64,000 nucleotides of DNA from assembly GCA_963825405.1 (NCBI GenBank), contig CAWGTB010000003.1, positions 620,001 to 684,000 of the forward strand, in the 5' to 3' direction. Of this stretch, positions 26,237 through 35,462 are shown in pieces. The notes beneath the pieces were generated by a model. It was given only the letters and a program-made list of their open reading frames with translations, was not told the origin of the DNA and ran no database searches. The DNA is from JACPNO01 sp963825405 (GTDB lineage: Bacteria; Acidobacteriota; Terriglobia; Bryobacterales; Bryobacteraceae). Every line of letters begins with the position of its first letter. The first letter of the stretch is position 1. The position numbers and the translations under genes are program-made.

Positions 26237-27517
26237 ATGCACGATCTTGCCTACTTCAGGGCGAACCTGGATACTATCGCCGCGCGCCTGGCCACCCGCG
26301 GACCTGTTACGGGCCTGGACAAATTTCGCGATCTGGACCAGCGCCGCCGCGCCGCTATCACCGAAGCGGAGGAACTGAAGGCCAAGCGCAACGCCGAAAG
26401 CGCCGTCATCCAGCAACTAAAAAAAGCGGGCGAAGATACCAGCCATAGACAGCAGGAAATGCGGGCGATCGGTGAACGCATCGGCACGCTTGACGAGCAG
26501 ATCAAGACGCTGGAGGAGTCTTTCAAAGAGCTGATGGCAGGGTTCCCCAACGTGCCGCATGAATCCGTGCCGGTGGGAGCAGGCGCCGATGACAACGTAG
26601 AAGTGCGCCGTTGGGGCACGCCTCCGGCGTTCGATTTCGAGCCTAAAGCGCACTGGGATATCGGCCCCGATCTGGGCATTCTCGATCTGGAACGCGCCGC
26701 CAAAATTACCGGCGCGCGCTTCGCCGTCTACTGGGATATGGGCGCGAAGCTGGAGCGGGCGCTGATCAACTTTATGCTGGACGTGCACACCCGCCATCAC
26801 GATTACAAGGAGGTGCTGCCGCCATTTCTGATCAACTCCGCCAGCCTTTACGGCACCGGCCAACTGCCCAAGTTCGCCGCCGATCTGTTCAAGTGTGAGG
26901 GGCACGATTTGTGGCTCGCGCCAACAGCCGAGGTGCCGGTCACCAATCTATTTCGCGATGAGACATTGGACGCAGACCGCCTACCCATCAGGCTGTGCGC
27001 CTACACGCCGTGTTTCCGCAGCGAAGCCGGTTCCTACGGGCGCGACGTGCGCGGCATCATCCGCCAGCACCAGTTTCAAAAAGTCGAGCTGGTGAAATTC
27101 ACCAGGCCCGAGCAGAGCTACGACGAGCTGGATCGCCTCACGGCCGATGCCGAGGACATTCTGCAGCGTTTGGGACTGCCGTATCGGACGGTCGTGCTCT
27201 CCACCGGCGACATGGGCCCCTCTTCCGCCAAAACTTACGACATCGAAGTGTGGCTGCCGGGGCAGAGCGCGTACAAAGAAATTTCTTCCTGCTCCAATTA
27301 CGAAGCGTTCCAGGCCCGGCGCGCCAGCATCCGCTCCAAGTCCGGCAAAAGCAAAGCCGAATTCGTGCACACGCTGAACGGCTCGGGGCTCGCGGTGGGG
27401 CGCACCTGGGTGGCGATCATCGAAAACTATCAGCAGAAAGACGGCACCGTCGTCATCCCTGAGGCGCTGCGGCCGTATCTGAACGCTGAACGCATCGTCA
27501 AGAAAGATCTCTACTGA
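26237..27517 (+). CDS. serS: Seryl-tRNA synthetase
   Basis: This 426-aa protein is full length. The N-terminal long coiled coil that grips the tRNA-Ser extra arm spans about residues 25-100. Class II motifs follow: the motif 2 loop FRSEAGSYGRDVRGIIRQHQFQKVELVKF, EISSCSNYEAFQARRASIR, and motif 3 LNGSGLAVGRTWVAIIENYQQ. It charges tRNA-Ser in the cytoplasm. ATG 26237 lies 9 bp after the HAD gene stop, so cutA, the HAD gene and serS probably form one operon. Confidence 0.97.
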   Translation: MHDLAYFRANLDTIAARLATRGPVTGLDKFRDLDQRRRAAITEAEELKAKRNAESAVIQQLKKAGEDTSHRQQEMRAIGERIGTLDEQIKTLEESFKELMAGFPNVPHESVPVGAGADDNVEVRRWGTPPAFDFEPKAHWDIGPDLGILDLERAAKITGARFAVYWDMGAKLERALINFMLDVHTRHHDYKEVLPPFLINSASLYGTGQLPKFAADLFKCEGHDLWLAPTAEVPVTNLFRDETLDADRLPIRLCAYTPCFRSEAGSYGRDVRGIIRQHQFQKVELVKFTRPEQSYDELDRLTADAEDILQRLGLPYRTVVLSTGDMGPSSAKTYDIEVWLPGQSAYKEISSCSNYEAFQARRASIRSKSGKSKAEFVHTLNGSGLAVGRTWVAIIENYQQKDGTVVIPEALRPYLNAERIVKKDLY

Positions 27518-27558
27518 ACCGCGGACGACAAGTCGAAAACCATCCCGCCCTGACGGGC

Positions 27559-28413
27559 ATGCGTACGACGCTGTTGGGCATCATGCTCAACGTGGTTCTG
27601 GCGCTGGCTAAGGGAGTCGCCGGCTTTTTTGGCCATTCGTTCGCATTGATGGCGGACGCGCTCGAATCGTTCTCGGACATCGTGAGTTCGTTCATCGTTT
27701 ATTTCGGTTTGCGGCTGTCGCTCAAGCCGCCGGACGCGAATCATCCGTATGGCCATGGCAAGTTTGAGCCGATTGCCGCCACGGTGGTGAGCATGTCGCT
27801 CACCGGCGCCGCGCTCACCATAGCGGTGGTGAGTGTCCGGGAAATTCTCACGCCGCACCAGTCTCCGGCGCCCTACACGCTCATCGTGCTGGCCGGGGCG
27901 GCAATCATCAAGGAATGGCTTTTTCATTACGTCAATGAAGTCGGGCAATCGATCGAGAGCACTGCGGTGCGCGCCGACGCCTGGCATCATCGCAGCGACG
28001 CCATCACCTCCAGCCTCGCGTTTGTAGGAATTTCAATCGGCCTGATCGGCGGAAAAGGCTATGAGACCGCCGACGATTGGGCCGCACTCGGCGCCGCCTG
28101 CATTCTGCTCTTCAACGCGTATCGCCAACTGCGGCCCGCGTTAGAGGAGTTGACCGACGCCGCCCCGCCGGGAGACATCGATAGCGCCGTGCGCCGCGTT
28201 GCAAGGGCCGTGCCCGGAGTTGCCGGGCTCGACAAATGCTTTGTGCGAAAAATGGGTTTCGATCTCTACGTCGATCTGCACGTAGTGGTGGATGGCGATA
28301 TTCCGGTGCGCGAGGGGCATCGCATCGCGCATCTGGTCAAAGACGCGATTTTGGCTTCGGATTCGAGGATCGCCGAGGTTTTGGTGCACATCGAGCCGCT
28401 GGATTTAAAGTAG
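27559..28413 (+). CDS. Cation diffusion facilitator (CDF) family transporter
   Basis: This 284-aa protein has the CDF layout: six membrane helices in about residues 1-195 and a cytoplasmic domain after. Metal-binding HxxxD-type sites are in SFALMADALESFSDIVSS and TAVRADAWHHRSDAITS. HPYGHGKFEPIAA is the family's cytoplasmic loop. CDF proteins exchange Zn, Fe, Co or Mn for protons and export metal. The frame is open upstream to the serS stop, so a few more N-terminal residues are possible. A long hairpin (28425-28498) follows the stop. Confidence 0.92.
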   Translation: MRTTLLGIMLNVVLALAKGVAGFFGHSFALMADALESFSDIVSSFIVYFGLRLSLKPPDANHPYGHGKFEPIAATVVSMSLTGAALTIAVVSVREILTPHQSPAPYTLIVLAGAAIIKEWLFHYVNEVGQSIESTAVRADAWHHRSDAITSSLAFVGISIGLIGGKGYETADDWAALGAACILLFNAYRQLRPALEELTDAAPPGDIDSAVRRVARAVPGVAGLDKCFVRKMGFDLYVDLHVVVDGDIPVREGHRIAHLVKDAILASDSRIAEVLVHIEPLDLK

Positions 28414-28424
28414 TTCTCTGCGTA

Positions 28425-28498
28425 CTCTGCGTCTCTGCGAGAAATGTCTTGGTTGTGCATCGGATTAAACCCAAGACATTTCTCGAAGAGACGCAGAG
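28425..28498. repeat. Long inverted repeat between convergent genes (28-bp arms, 18-nt loop)
   Basis: The arms CTCTGCGTCTCTGCGAGAAA...TCTTGG (28425-28452) and its complement (28471-28498) match at 27 of 28 positions. This would form a very stable stem in RNA from either strand. It lies between the CDF gene and the convergent aminotransferase gene, as a bidirectional terminator would. The left arm repeats the sequence at 9598-9626, which marks it as a dispersed element. Confidence 0.8.
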
Positions 28499-28500
28499 AG

Positions 28501-29631
28501 CTACCCCTTGCCTGCGGCCACGGTTTCCGCTTGCATGGCCTTCTGCAGGGAATCCAGAACCAGGGCGATATTTTCCTCAGTTGACGACGAGCCCATCAAG
28601 CCGATACGAAACACCTGTCCGGCAAGCTGCCCGAAGCCGCCCAGAATTTCAATGCCGTCCACTTCCAGCATGCGTTTGCGGATTTTGGTGTCATCGACGC
28701 CTGCGGGCACGCGTGGCGATTGCAGCGTCCACAGACGATTCTTGGGATCGGCGACGTGCATGCGCAAGCCCATTTTTTCGATGGCGGCGACGAACGCCAG
28801 ATGATTGCGGTGATGGCGTTCCCACCGCTTCTCCATGCCTTCTTCGATGGCGAGCGCCAGGCCTTCGCGCAGGGCGTAGAGCAGGGAAATCGAAATCGTG
28901 TGGTGATACTTGTGGCCCCTGAAGTACGTGTCGAGCAGGCGCAAATCCAGGTACCAGGACTGCATCGGCGCCGCGCGTTTTTCGAGCCAGGCCCAGGCGC
29001 GCGGTGAAATGGTGAGCGGCGAAAGTCCCGGCGGGCAGCTCAATCCTTTTTGCGAACAACTGTAAGCGATATCGATTCCGGTGGCATCGACTTCGACCGG
29101 CATGCCACCTAGCGACGTCACGCAATCGGCGATCACTAGCGCACCCGCGTCGTGCGCGGCCTGGCAAATTGCTTTGCCGCCCTGGAAAGCGCCCGTCGAC
29201 GTTTCCGCCTGCACATAGGCCACGACCTGCGGCTTTTCGCGGCGGATGAAATCGCCGGCTTCGGCGTCGCCATAAACTTCGCCCCACGGCTTCTCGAAGC
29301 GCACCACGTTGCCGCCCTGGCGGCGCGCCATCTCGGTGAGGCGGTCGGAGAAAAATCCGTTGGCGAAAACTGCGACCTTCGCTCCGGGCTCGGTGAAATT
29401 GGCTACAGCGGCTTCCATGCCCGCGCTGCCGGTACCGGAAACAGGAATAGTGAATTCGTTCTTGGTACCGAAGGCAACGCGCAGCATCTGCTGGATGTCG
29501 CCGATGATTTCCAGACAATAGGGGTCGAGATAACCAACGATCGGCTTGGCCATGGCCGCATAAACGCGCGGCGCCACCATACTCGGGCCGGGGCCCATCA
29601 GAAGACGTTTAGGAGGATTCAGTGGATTCAT
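28501..29631 (-). CDS. Class V aminotransferase (alanine-glyoxylate / serine-pyruvate type)
   Basis: This 376-aa PLP enzyme begins MNPLNPPKRLLMGPGPS, the usual start of alanine-glyoxylate aminotransferases. PSGTGSAGMEAAVANF-like sequence (VSGTGSAGMEAA), the PLP-binding Asp in IADCVTSLGGMPVEVDATGID, and the Schiff-base Lys in YSCSQKGLSCPPGL are present. It moves an amino group between alanine or serine and glyoxylate or pyruvate. The start codon overlaps the M28 peptidase stop (ATGA), so both are translated from one mRNA. Confidence 0.92.
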   Translation of the reverse strand: MNPLNPPKRLLMGPGPSMVAPRVYAAMAKPIVGYLDPYCLEIIGDIQQMLRVAFGTKNEFTIPVSGTGSAGMEAAVANFTEPGAKVAVFANGFFSDRLTEMARRQGGNVVRFEKPWGEVYGDAEAGDFIRREKPQVVAYVQAETSTGAFQGGKAICQAAHDAGALVIADCVTSLGGMPVEVDATGIDIAYSCSQKGLSCPPGLSPLTISPRAWAWLEKRAAPMQSWYLDLRLLDTYFRGHKYHHTISISLLYALREGLALAIEEGMEKRWERHHRNHLAFVAAIEKMGLRMHVADPKNRLWTLQSPRVPAGVDDTKIRKRMLEVDGIEILGGFGQLAGQVFRIGLMGSSSTEENIALVLDSLQKAMQAETVAAGKG

Positions 29632-31226
29632 AAATTGCCCTGTGCGAAGCGGCGGAAAAAGCTGTCGTCGTTCCAGCGCGGCCGCGCGGTTTGATTGGCC
29701 ACTGCTTCGGCGATGCGCAGCAGGATGCCGTTGAACTCGCCCGCGGCTTTCAAATCCACCGGCTGTTGCAGATCGTCCGAGGGCGCGTGGTAGCGGTCCG
29801 TGAGCCACTTCTTGACGATGGCCTCTTCGGGTGAGCCCGGCGTGTAGCCGACCTTGAACGCCAGCGATGGAATGCCCTGCCGGATAAAGCTGTACTGATC
29901 GCTGCGCACAAACACATTGCGCTGCGGCTCCAGATCGCGCTGCACTTTAACACCAGTCGGCTCGACGACCGCCTGCACCGTCTTTCCCAGATCCGATTCG
30001 TCCAAACCCAGCACGGTGAGAATATGCAGCGGGAATAGGGGCAGGAACATGTCGACATTCAAATCGGCTACGATCTGGTCGGGCTTCACAGTGGGATGGG
30101 TGGCGAAAAAGCGCGACCCCAGCAGGCCTTTTTCCTCACCGCACACGATAACGAAAAGCACGGAGCGCCGCAGCTTGGCTTTGGATTCGTGCAGAGTCTT
30201 AGCGATTTCAAGCATCGTGGCCACTCCTGCCGCGTTATCCATGGCTCCGTTGTTGATGCTGTCGCCATTGATCGGCTTGCCGACGCCGATGTGATCCAGA
30301 TGCGCGGAGAGCACGACGTATTCGTCCTTGAGCTTGGGGTCGGTGCCCGGCAGCAGCCCTACAACATTGGGCGATTCGGCTTCGCTGCGCTCTACGGTTA
30401 CTTTGGCTTTTAGTGAGACGGGCAGGGAAAACGTGGGCAGCGGTTTACGTTCTTTGGCCAGTGCCAGAATTTCGGCGGCGGTATGGCCGGAACCCGCCAA
30501 AATCTTATCGGCGTGCTCGGGGTTGATCGTCACGCCCAGGCGCTGGCCGAAACTTTCGTCCAGTTCAACCGCCGCCAAACCCATGGCCGGTTGGAAGCGA
30601 GCCAGCGACGAGCGCGCCCACGGAATATCCATGCCCAGCGGGTTCACGATGACAGCCACGCCGACCACTCCGGCGCGTTGCAAAAACCTCCCGCGTTCGG
30701 CGGCGGATTGATAATGCGAGCTAAGCGGCCCGGGAATCGAAGACGGCCCGCCGCTAACGTACACGGCGATCTTGCCTTTGAGATCCTGTCCGGCCAAATC
30801 GTCGATCTTGAGCTCCGGGACAGTCAGCCCGTAGCCAACAAAAGCCATGGGTGCTTCCAGCGATTCCGCGGGATCGACGCGCAAGCCGATAGTCGCGTCC
30901 TCGCCCAACACCAGCGGCTCGCTGCGGCCATCGCGCACCAGCGAGAGGCTGGATTGCTCTTCGACAATCTTGCGGGAATGAAACTTGACCGGTTGCATGT
31001 AGCCGGAGACGCCGGCGGGCTTGAGGCCCGAGCGCTCGAACTCACCCGCCACATAGACGGCGGCCTTGCGATAGCCATCGCTGCCGGTGTTGCGCCCTTC
31101 CAATTTGTCATCGGCGAGAAAAACGATGTGCGACCACCAGCGTTTTCCGTCAGCGTGTGAATCCACGCCCGGCGCGCCCAGAACAATGGCGGCAACCCCG
31201 GCCAAAGCCAGCCAGCGCAGTTTCAT
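29628..31226 (-). CDS. Secreted M28-family zinc aminopeptidase
   Basis: ATG 31226 gives a signal peptide (MKLRWLALAGVAAIVLGAPG); 532 aa. A PA domain sits in about residues 100-270 (GYGLTVPELKIDDLAGQDLKGKIAVYVSGG). The M28 domain has zinc ligands in SAHLDHIG, GAMDNAAGVATMLEIA, VCGEEKGLLGSRFF and LNVDMFLPL. It removes amino-terminal residues from peptides outside the cytoplasm. It is coupled to the aminotransferase gene by ATGA and follows a DinB gene by 1 bp, so the zinc-ribbon, dinB, M28 and aminotransferase genes form one unit. Confidence 0.92.
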   Translation of the reverse strand: MKLRWLALAGVAAIVLGAPGVDSHADGKRWWSHIVFLADDKLEGRNTGSDGYRKAAVYVAGEFERSGLKPAGVSGYMQPVKFHSRKIVEEQSSLSLVRDGRSEPLVLGEDATIGLRVDPAESLEAPMAFVGYGLTVPELKIDDLAGQDLKGKIAVYVSGGPSSIPGPLSSHYQSAAERGRFLQRAGVVGVAVIVNPLGMDIPWARSSLARFQPAMGLAAVELDESFGQRLGVTINPEHADKILAGSGHTAAEILALAKERKPLPTFSLPVSLKAKVTVERSEAESPNVVGLLPGTDPKLKDEYVVLSAHLDHIGVGKPINGDSINNGAMDNAAGVATMLEIAKTLHESKAKLRRSVLFVIVCGEEKGLLGSRFFATHPTVKPDQIVADLNVDMFLPLFPLHILTVLGLDESDLGKTVQAVVEPTGVKVQRDLEPQRNVFVRSDQYSFIRQGIPSLAFKVGYTPGSPEEAIVKKWLTDRYHAPSDDLQQPVDLKAAGEFNGILLRIAEAVANQTARPRWNDDSFFRRFAQGNL

Positions 31227-31227
31227 A

Positions 31228-31714
31228 TCACTTGTGTCCTTTCGATTTTTTGTATTCTTCGCGGATGGTTTGCACCTGGCGCGCGTGGCTCTCGGCATGT
31301 TCCGCGTAGGTGTCGAGCAGTTGCCGCAGGGTTAGCACGCCCCGCTCGGTGTGCGTGCCGGCGCGTTCATAGATCGATTCCGGCAAAGCTTTGAGCAGCT
31401 CGTAATTCTCGGCCCGCACGCGCCGAAACGTATCGAGTGAATTCTTGGGCACGCGCCGCGCGTAGTCCAGGTTCTGCGCCCAGGCGTTTTGATCCCATGC
31501 CACCAGAGTCGGATTCGGTTCGGCGATCACTTGGCGGAAGCGATGTGCGCCCACCATCTCGGAATCCGCAAGATGCGCGATGATTTGCCGGATGCTCCAT
31601 TTGCCAGGGCCCGGCGTGTAAGTCGATCTCTTCGCCGAACACGCCGGTGAGGACCACGGCCAGTACTTCCGGCGCGCGCCGGAAACGTTCCAAAACTTCG
31701 GGTAGGGCGCTCAT
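31228..31714 (-). CDS. DinB-like four-helix protein, one frameshift
   Basis: The start MSALPEVLERFRRAPEVLAVVLTGV and, in the next frame, TPGPGKWSIRQIIAHLADSEMVGAHRFRQVI and TLRQLLDTYAEHAESHARQVQTI are typical of DinB/YfiT-type proteins. These use three His residues (here HLADSE, GAHRF and EHAESH) to hold a metal. Members act as thiol-dependent transferases. The frame breaks near 31612 (one extra base), and the restored length of 162 aa is normal. It ends 1 bp before the M28 gene starts. Confidence 0.85.
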
Positions 31715-31727
31715 AATTTTCGGCGAC

Positions 31728-31868
31728 TCAATAGTAATCCGCGCAGCTCATGTAGTACCCACACTTTTCGCAAATCAACTTGCACTTGCGTGAGATCAGC
31801 CGCGTGGAACAAACCGGGCAATAGAGCATCGGCTCCTCGTCCACTTTCGGCTCCACGGGATCTTCCAT
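31728..31868 (-). CDS. 46-aa zinc-ribbon micro-protein
   Basis: From ATG 31868 the peptide has an acidic start (MEDPVEPKVDEEPMLY) and CPVC, CKLICEKC and a final C in YYMSCADYY. Two Cys pairs, CPVC and CEKC, fit a single zinc ribbon. The gene is upstream of the DinB gene on the same strand (13 bp gap). Its function is not known; such ribbons often bind nucleic acid or protein. It is too short for common gene finders and easily missed. Confidence 0.65.
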   Translation of the reverse strand: MEDPVEPKVDEEPMLYCPVCSTRLISRKCKLICEKCGYYMSCADYY

Positions 31869-31909
31869 GAAAACAGCCATTATAGTCCCAGGGGTAGAAT
31901 GAAGTTGCG

Positions 31910-33736
31910 ATGAAGACCCAATTCGCGGTGTGTTTTCTCACGATCGTGGCGCTGGCGCAAGGGCAGAGATTTGAGCGGCCCATCCGGCCGGCGGTTCGGG
32001 GCACGCAATTTGCGGTGGCCGGCGGCAGCGACTACGCTGTGGACACCGGCATGCGCATGTTTTTCCAGGGAGGCAATGCGGTCGACGCCGGTGTCGCTAC
32101 CACGTGGACTGCGGCCGTCACGGAATTTTCCCACTTCGGATTTGGCGGGGAAGCGCCGATTCTGATCCGCACGCGCGATGGCAAAGTGCACTCGATTGCT
32201 GGCGTCGGCACCATGCCGAAGCTCGCTACCGCTGAATTTTTCCGCGAGCGCAAACTGCAGCCGGGTGAGATCACGTCGGTTCCCGAAAAAGGCGGATTGA
32301 AGGGCATGGTGCCGGTGGCCGGGATTATGCCGGCGCTGGTCCCGGGCATGGTGGACGCCGTTCTGCTGGCGCTGCGCGAGTACGGCACGAAGTCTTTTGC
32401 GGAGACGATTGCGCCTGCCATTGAATTCGCCGACGGCACGGCAATCGATGAAGTGCGCACCGGAACCATCGAGGAGACGCGCCGGTTTCTCGAGATGTGG
32501 CCGACGTCGCGGCGCCTGTTTCTGCCGAACGGCGAGCATGCTCCCGCGCCGGGCGAAATCTTCCGTCAGCCCGATCTTGCCCGCACGCTGCGCGCCATGG
32601 TGGATGCCGAGCGCAAGGCGCTCGCTGCGGGCAAAAACCGCGCCGCTGCGATTGATGCCGTGCGCGATTATTTCTATCGCGGCGAAATCGCCCGCAAGAT
32701 CGACGCCTTCAGCCGCGAGAACCACGGCCTGCTGCGCTATGAAGACATGGCCGCGTTCCATCTGGAACCGGAGGACGCCGTCTCCACCACGTTCCACGGC
32801 TATCAGGTTTACAAGCCCGGCTTCTGGAGCCAGGGGCCGGCGATGATCGAAGCGCTCAACATTCTGGATGGCTACAATTTGCGCGCCATGCGTTACAACT
32901 CCGCCGAATACGTGCACACGTTGGTGGAGGCGCTGAAGTTGGCCTATGCGGATCGCGACACGTACTATGGCGATCCGAAATTCGTGAATGTTCCCACCGT
33001 GCAATTGTTGTCCAGGGAATATGCGGAGGATCGCCGCACTCAGATTGAGAAGACAGCATCGCTCGATTTTCGTCCCGGCAAAATCGGCCCGCACCCGACG
33101 CCGCATCCGTCCGTATCGGAATTGACGCGCCTGAAAATCGATGACGCGCTTATGGCGCGCGACACCACTTGCGTGGACACGGTCGACAAAGACGGCATCA
33201 TGTTTTCTACAACGCCATCCGGAGCCTGGCTGCCTTCTGTGATTGCCGGCGACACCGGAATTCCGCTCACCCAGCGCGCGCAGAGTTTTCTGCTGGTGCC
33301 CGGGCACCCCAACGAATTGGCCGGCGGAAAGCGGCCGCGGGTCACGCTCAGCCCCACGCTGGTCACGCGCGACGGCAAAGCGTACATGGCGTTTTCCACG
33401 CCCGGCGGCGACAACCAGGAGCAGTCTCTGATTCAGGTGATGCTGGACGTGACCGAGTTCGGCATGAACGCCGAGCAAGCCATCGAAGCGCCGCGCTTCC
33501 AAACGCGCCACCTGGTTTCGAGTTTCGACAACCATGCCATGAATCCAGGCGATCTTTCGATTGACGACCGCATGGGCGCTGCCGTGGCGTCGGCGCTCAC
33601 CGAGCGCAAGCATCACCTGGGCATGCATTCGCGCTGGGGAAGCGGCGCCGCGCCGGTGCTGATCCGCGTGCTGCCTTCGGGAACGCTGGAAGTCGGAGCG
33701 GACCCCTACGGTTTCCGCAGCGACCGCGCCTGGTAG
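31910..33736 (+). CDS. ggt: Secreted gamma-glutamyltransferase
   Basis: This 608-aa precursor has a short signal peptide (MKTQFAVCFLTIVALAQG). The large-subunit part has GGNAVDAGVAT and GFGGEAPILI. The autocleavage site is DTTCVDTVDKDG with Thr419 as the likely new N-terminal nucleophile; Cys stands where His is usual in TTH. The small-subunit end has STPGGDNQEQSLIQVMLDV and IEAPRFQ. The enzyme cleaves gamma-glutamyl bonds, for example in glutathione, in the periplasm. The promoter region of 41 bp is shared with the divergent zinc-ribbon gene. Confidence 0.92.
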   Translation: MKTQFAVCFLTIVALAQGQRFERPIRPAVRGTQFAVAGGSDYAVDTGMRMFFQGGNAVDAGVATTWTAAVTEFSHFGFGGEAPILIRTRDGKVHSIAGVGTMPKLATAEFFRERKLQPGEITSVPEKGGLKGMVPVAGIMPALVPGMVDAVLLALREYGTKSFAETIAPAIEFADGTAIDEVRTGTIEETRRFLEMWPTSRRLFLPNGEHAPAPGEIFRQPDLARTLRAMVDAERKALAAGKNRAAAIDAVRDYFYRGEIARKIDAFSRENHGLLRYEDMAAFHLEPEDAVSTTFHGYQVYKPGFWSQGPAMIEALNILDGYNLRAMRYNSAEYVHTLVEALKLAYADRDTYYGDPKFVNVPTVQLLSREYAEDRRTQIEKTASLDFRPGKIGPHPTPHPSVSELTRLKIDDALMARDTTCVDTVDKDGIMFSTTPSGAWLPSVIAGDTGIPLTQRAQSFLLVPGHPNELAGGKRPRVTLSPTLVTRDGKAYMAFSTPGGDNQEQSLIQVMLDVTEFGMNAEQAIEAPRFQTRHLVSSFDNHAMNPGDLSIDDRMGAAVASALTERKHHLGMHSRWGSGAAPVLIRVLPSGTLEVGADPYGFRSDRAW

Positions 33737-33747
33737 CTCCTCTCGCC

Positions 33748-34698
33748 GTGGATACACTTTTCGACGAGCCGTCGTCGCTCGATCGGGACAAACTGGCCGC
33801 GAATCTGGCGCGCCTCGCCCGCGAGCATATCTACATCGGCGGCAGCTCCTGGAAATACGAAGGCTGGATCGGCCAGGTATATAGCCGCTCGCGCTATTTG
33901 TCACGCGGGCGTTTTTCGCGCAAGGTTTTTGAAGCGACTTGCCTGGAGGAGTACGCCGCGACGTTCCCGGCGGTGTGCGGGGATTTCGCGTTCTATCAGT
34001 TCCCGACGGAGGAATTTTGGAAGCGGCTGTTCGCGCAGGTGCCGGACGGCTTTCAGTTTGCCTTCAAGATTCCGGAACAAATCACCTGCAAAGTGTTTCC
34101 CCTGCACGCCCGCTATGGCGCGCAGGGCGGGCGCCAGAACGAATCATTTCTGGATGCGGAATTGCTGAAGGCTTCGTTCTTAAGGCCACTGTGGAAGCAT
34201 CGCGTTAAAGCCAGCGTACTGATATTTGAGTTTGGATCCTTCGCGCGCAACACCTTCAGCGGCGTGGGTGAATTCCTGGAACGCTTGGATCCATTTCTCG
34301 CAGCCCTGCCGCGCGAATTCCGTTATGCGGTGGAAATCCGCAACCCGGAGTTTCTCGATCCGGATTATTTCCATTGCCTGCGCAGCCACGGCGTGGCCCA
34401 TGTTTTTAATGAGTGGTCGCGAATGCCGGAGCTGCGTCAGCAGATGGCGCTGCCGGATTCGATCACCGCGGATTTCATTGTGAGCCGGGCGCTGCTGCGT
34501 CACGGCCGGTCCTACGAGGAAGCTGTGAAGCTGCTTTCGCCGTACACAGAGGTGCGCGATCCGAATCCCGAAGTGCGCACCTCGTTGCGGGACTTGATCC
34601 AAATCGCGCGCGACCGCCGGATGGTGGCGTTTCTGTTCGTGAATAATCGGCTGGAAGGCAGCGCGCCGGCTACAATGCTGGCGATTTCCGAGCCGTAA
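33748..34698 (+). CDS. DUF72 / YecE-like TIM-barrel protein
   Basis: The GTG start at 33748 gives 316 aa. The family pattern is present: YIGGSSWKYEGWIGQVY, FPAVCGDFAFYQFPTEEFWKRL, FQFAFKIPEQIT, EIRNPEFL and VFNEWSRMP, consistent with a TIM barrel. YecE family members have no settled biochemical role. The gene begins 11 bp after ggt and ends adjacent to the convergent SDR gene. The C-terminal part after residue 260 is the usual family end (VAFLFVNNRLEGSAPATM). Confidence 0.88.
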   Translation: MDTLFDEPSSLDRDKLAANLARLAREHIYIGGSSWKYEGWIGQVYSRSRYLSRGRFSRKVFEATCLEEYAATFPAVCGDFAFYQFPTEEFWKRLFAQVPDGFQFAFKIPEQITCKVFPLHARYGAQGGRQNESFLDAELLKASFLRPLWKHRVKASVLIFEFGSFARNTFSGVGEFLERLDPFLAALPREFRYAVEIRNPEFLDPDYFHCLRSHGVAHVFNEWSRMPELRQQMALPDSITADFIVSRALLRHGRSYEEAVKLLSPYTEVRDPNPEVRTSLRDLIQIARDRRMVAFLFVNNRLEGSAPATMLAISEP

Positions 34699-35460
34699 TT
34701 AACGCAGCCGCCAACGGCCGTCGCGAAATTCCGCGGTGTCTTCGTTCCAGGCTCCGAATTTTGCCGCCATTTGCCCGCCATCCACCACCAGCGCCGCGCC
34801 GGTGATGAAGGACGCCAAATCCGAAGCGAGAAATGCAATGGCCGTGGCGACTTCTTCGGCCTCGCCGCCGCGTCCCAGCGGCACACCGCGGAAATAATTT
34901 TTGAGTACTTCTGGCGTCGAGAAATGCCGCTCGGTCAAACGCGTGCGGATGAGTCCAGGACAGACGGCATTCACACGGATTCCATGAGGTCCGAGCTCGT
35001 TGGCGGCAGTGTGTAGAATTCCCAGCAACCCGGCTTTGCTCGCGTTGTAAGCGACCAGCGATGCTTCGCCGTCAAAGGAATTCGTGGACGCAGTGATGAC
35101 GATCGCGCCCCGCCGCCGCGGAATCATGAGACGCGCGGCTGCCTGCACGGTATGAAACACGCCGGTGAGATTGACCGCCAACGTGCGATTCCACACGGCC
35201 TCGGACGTTGCAGCCAGCGGCGCTTCAATGGCTACTCCGGCGTTGGCGATGACGATATCCGGCAGACCCGATTGTTCGAGCGCAGCCTCGATGGAGGCGC
35301 GATCAGTGACATCGACCGCGATGTGATTTTCGCCGTCGCCGGTGACGTCGAATACAAAAACGGAAGCTCCGCCTGCCGCCAGAGCGCGCGCCGCAGCCAG
35401 GCCGATTCCGTTCGCGCCGCCAGTCACCACGGCCGTCTTGCCGCGAAAATCGAAAGGCAT
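34699..35460 (-). CDS. Short-chain dehydrogenase/reductase (SDR)
   Basis: This 253-aa protein starts at ATG 35460. The cofactor motif is TGGANGIGLAAA, then NAG in VIANAGVA, the catalytic Ser in ITASTNSF, YxxxK in VAYNASKAGLLG, and CPGLIRTRLTE. It is a classical SDR that reduces or oxidises an alcohol/ketone with NAD(P). The gene is 2 bp downstream of the pirin gene and probably in one operon with it. Substrate unknown. Confidence 0.9.
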   Translation of the reverse strand: MPFDFRGKTAVVTGGANGIGLAAARALAAGGASVFVFDVTGDGENHIAVDVTDRASIEAALEQSGLPDIVIANAGVAIEAPLAATSEAVWNRTLAVNLTGVFHTVQAAARLMIPRRRGAIVITASTNSFDGEASLVAYNASKAGLLGILHTAANELGPHGIRVNAVCPGLIRTRLTERHFSTPEVLKNYFRGVPLGRGGEAEEVATAIAFLASDLASFITGAALVVDGGQMAAKFGAWNEDTAEFRDGRWRLR

Positions 35461-35462
35461 TA

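Noticed and set aside
28691..29518. 275-codon minus-strand ORF inside the aminotransferase gene
   Set aside because: Out-of-frame shadow on the same strand as the aminotransferase, which has full PLP motifs.
31880..33904. 674-codon minus-strand ORF opposite ggt
   Set aside because: Ggt motifs and signal peptide on the plus strand are convincing; the antisense protein is Arg-rich and unstructured.
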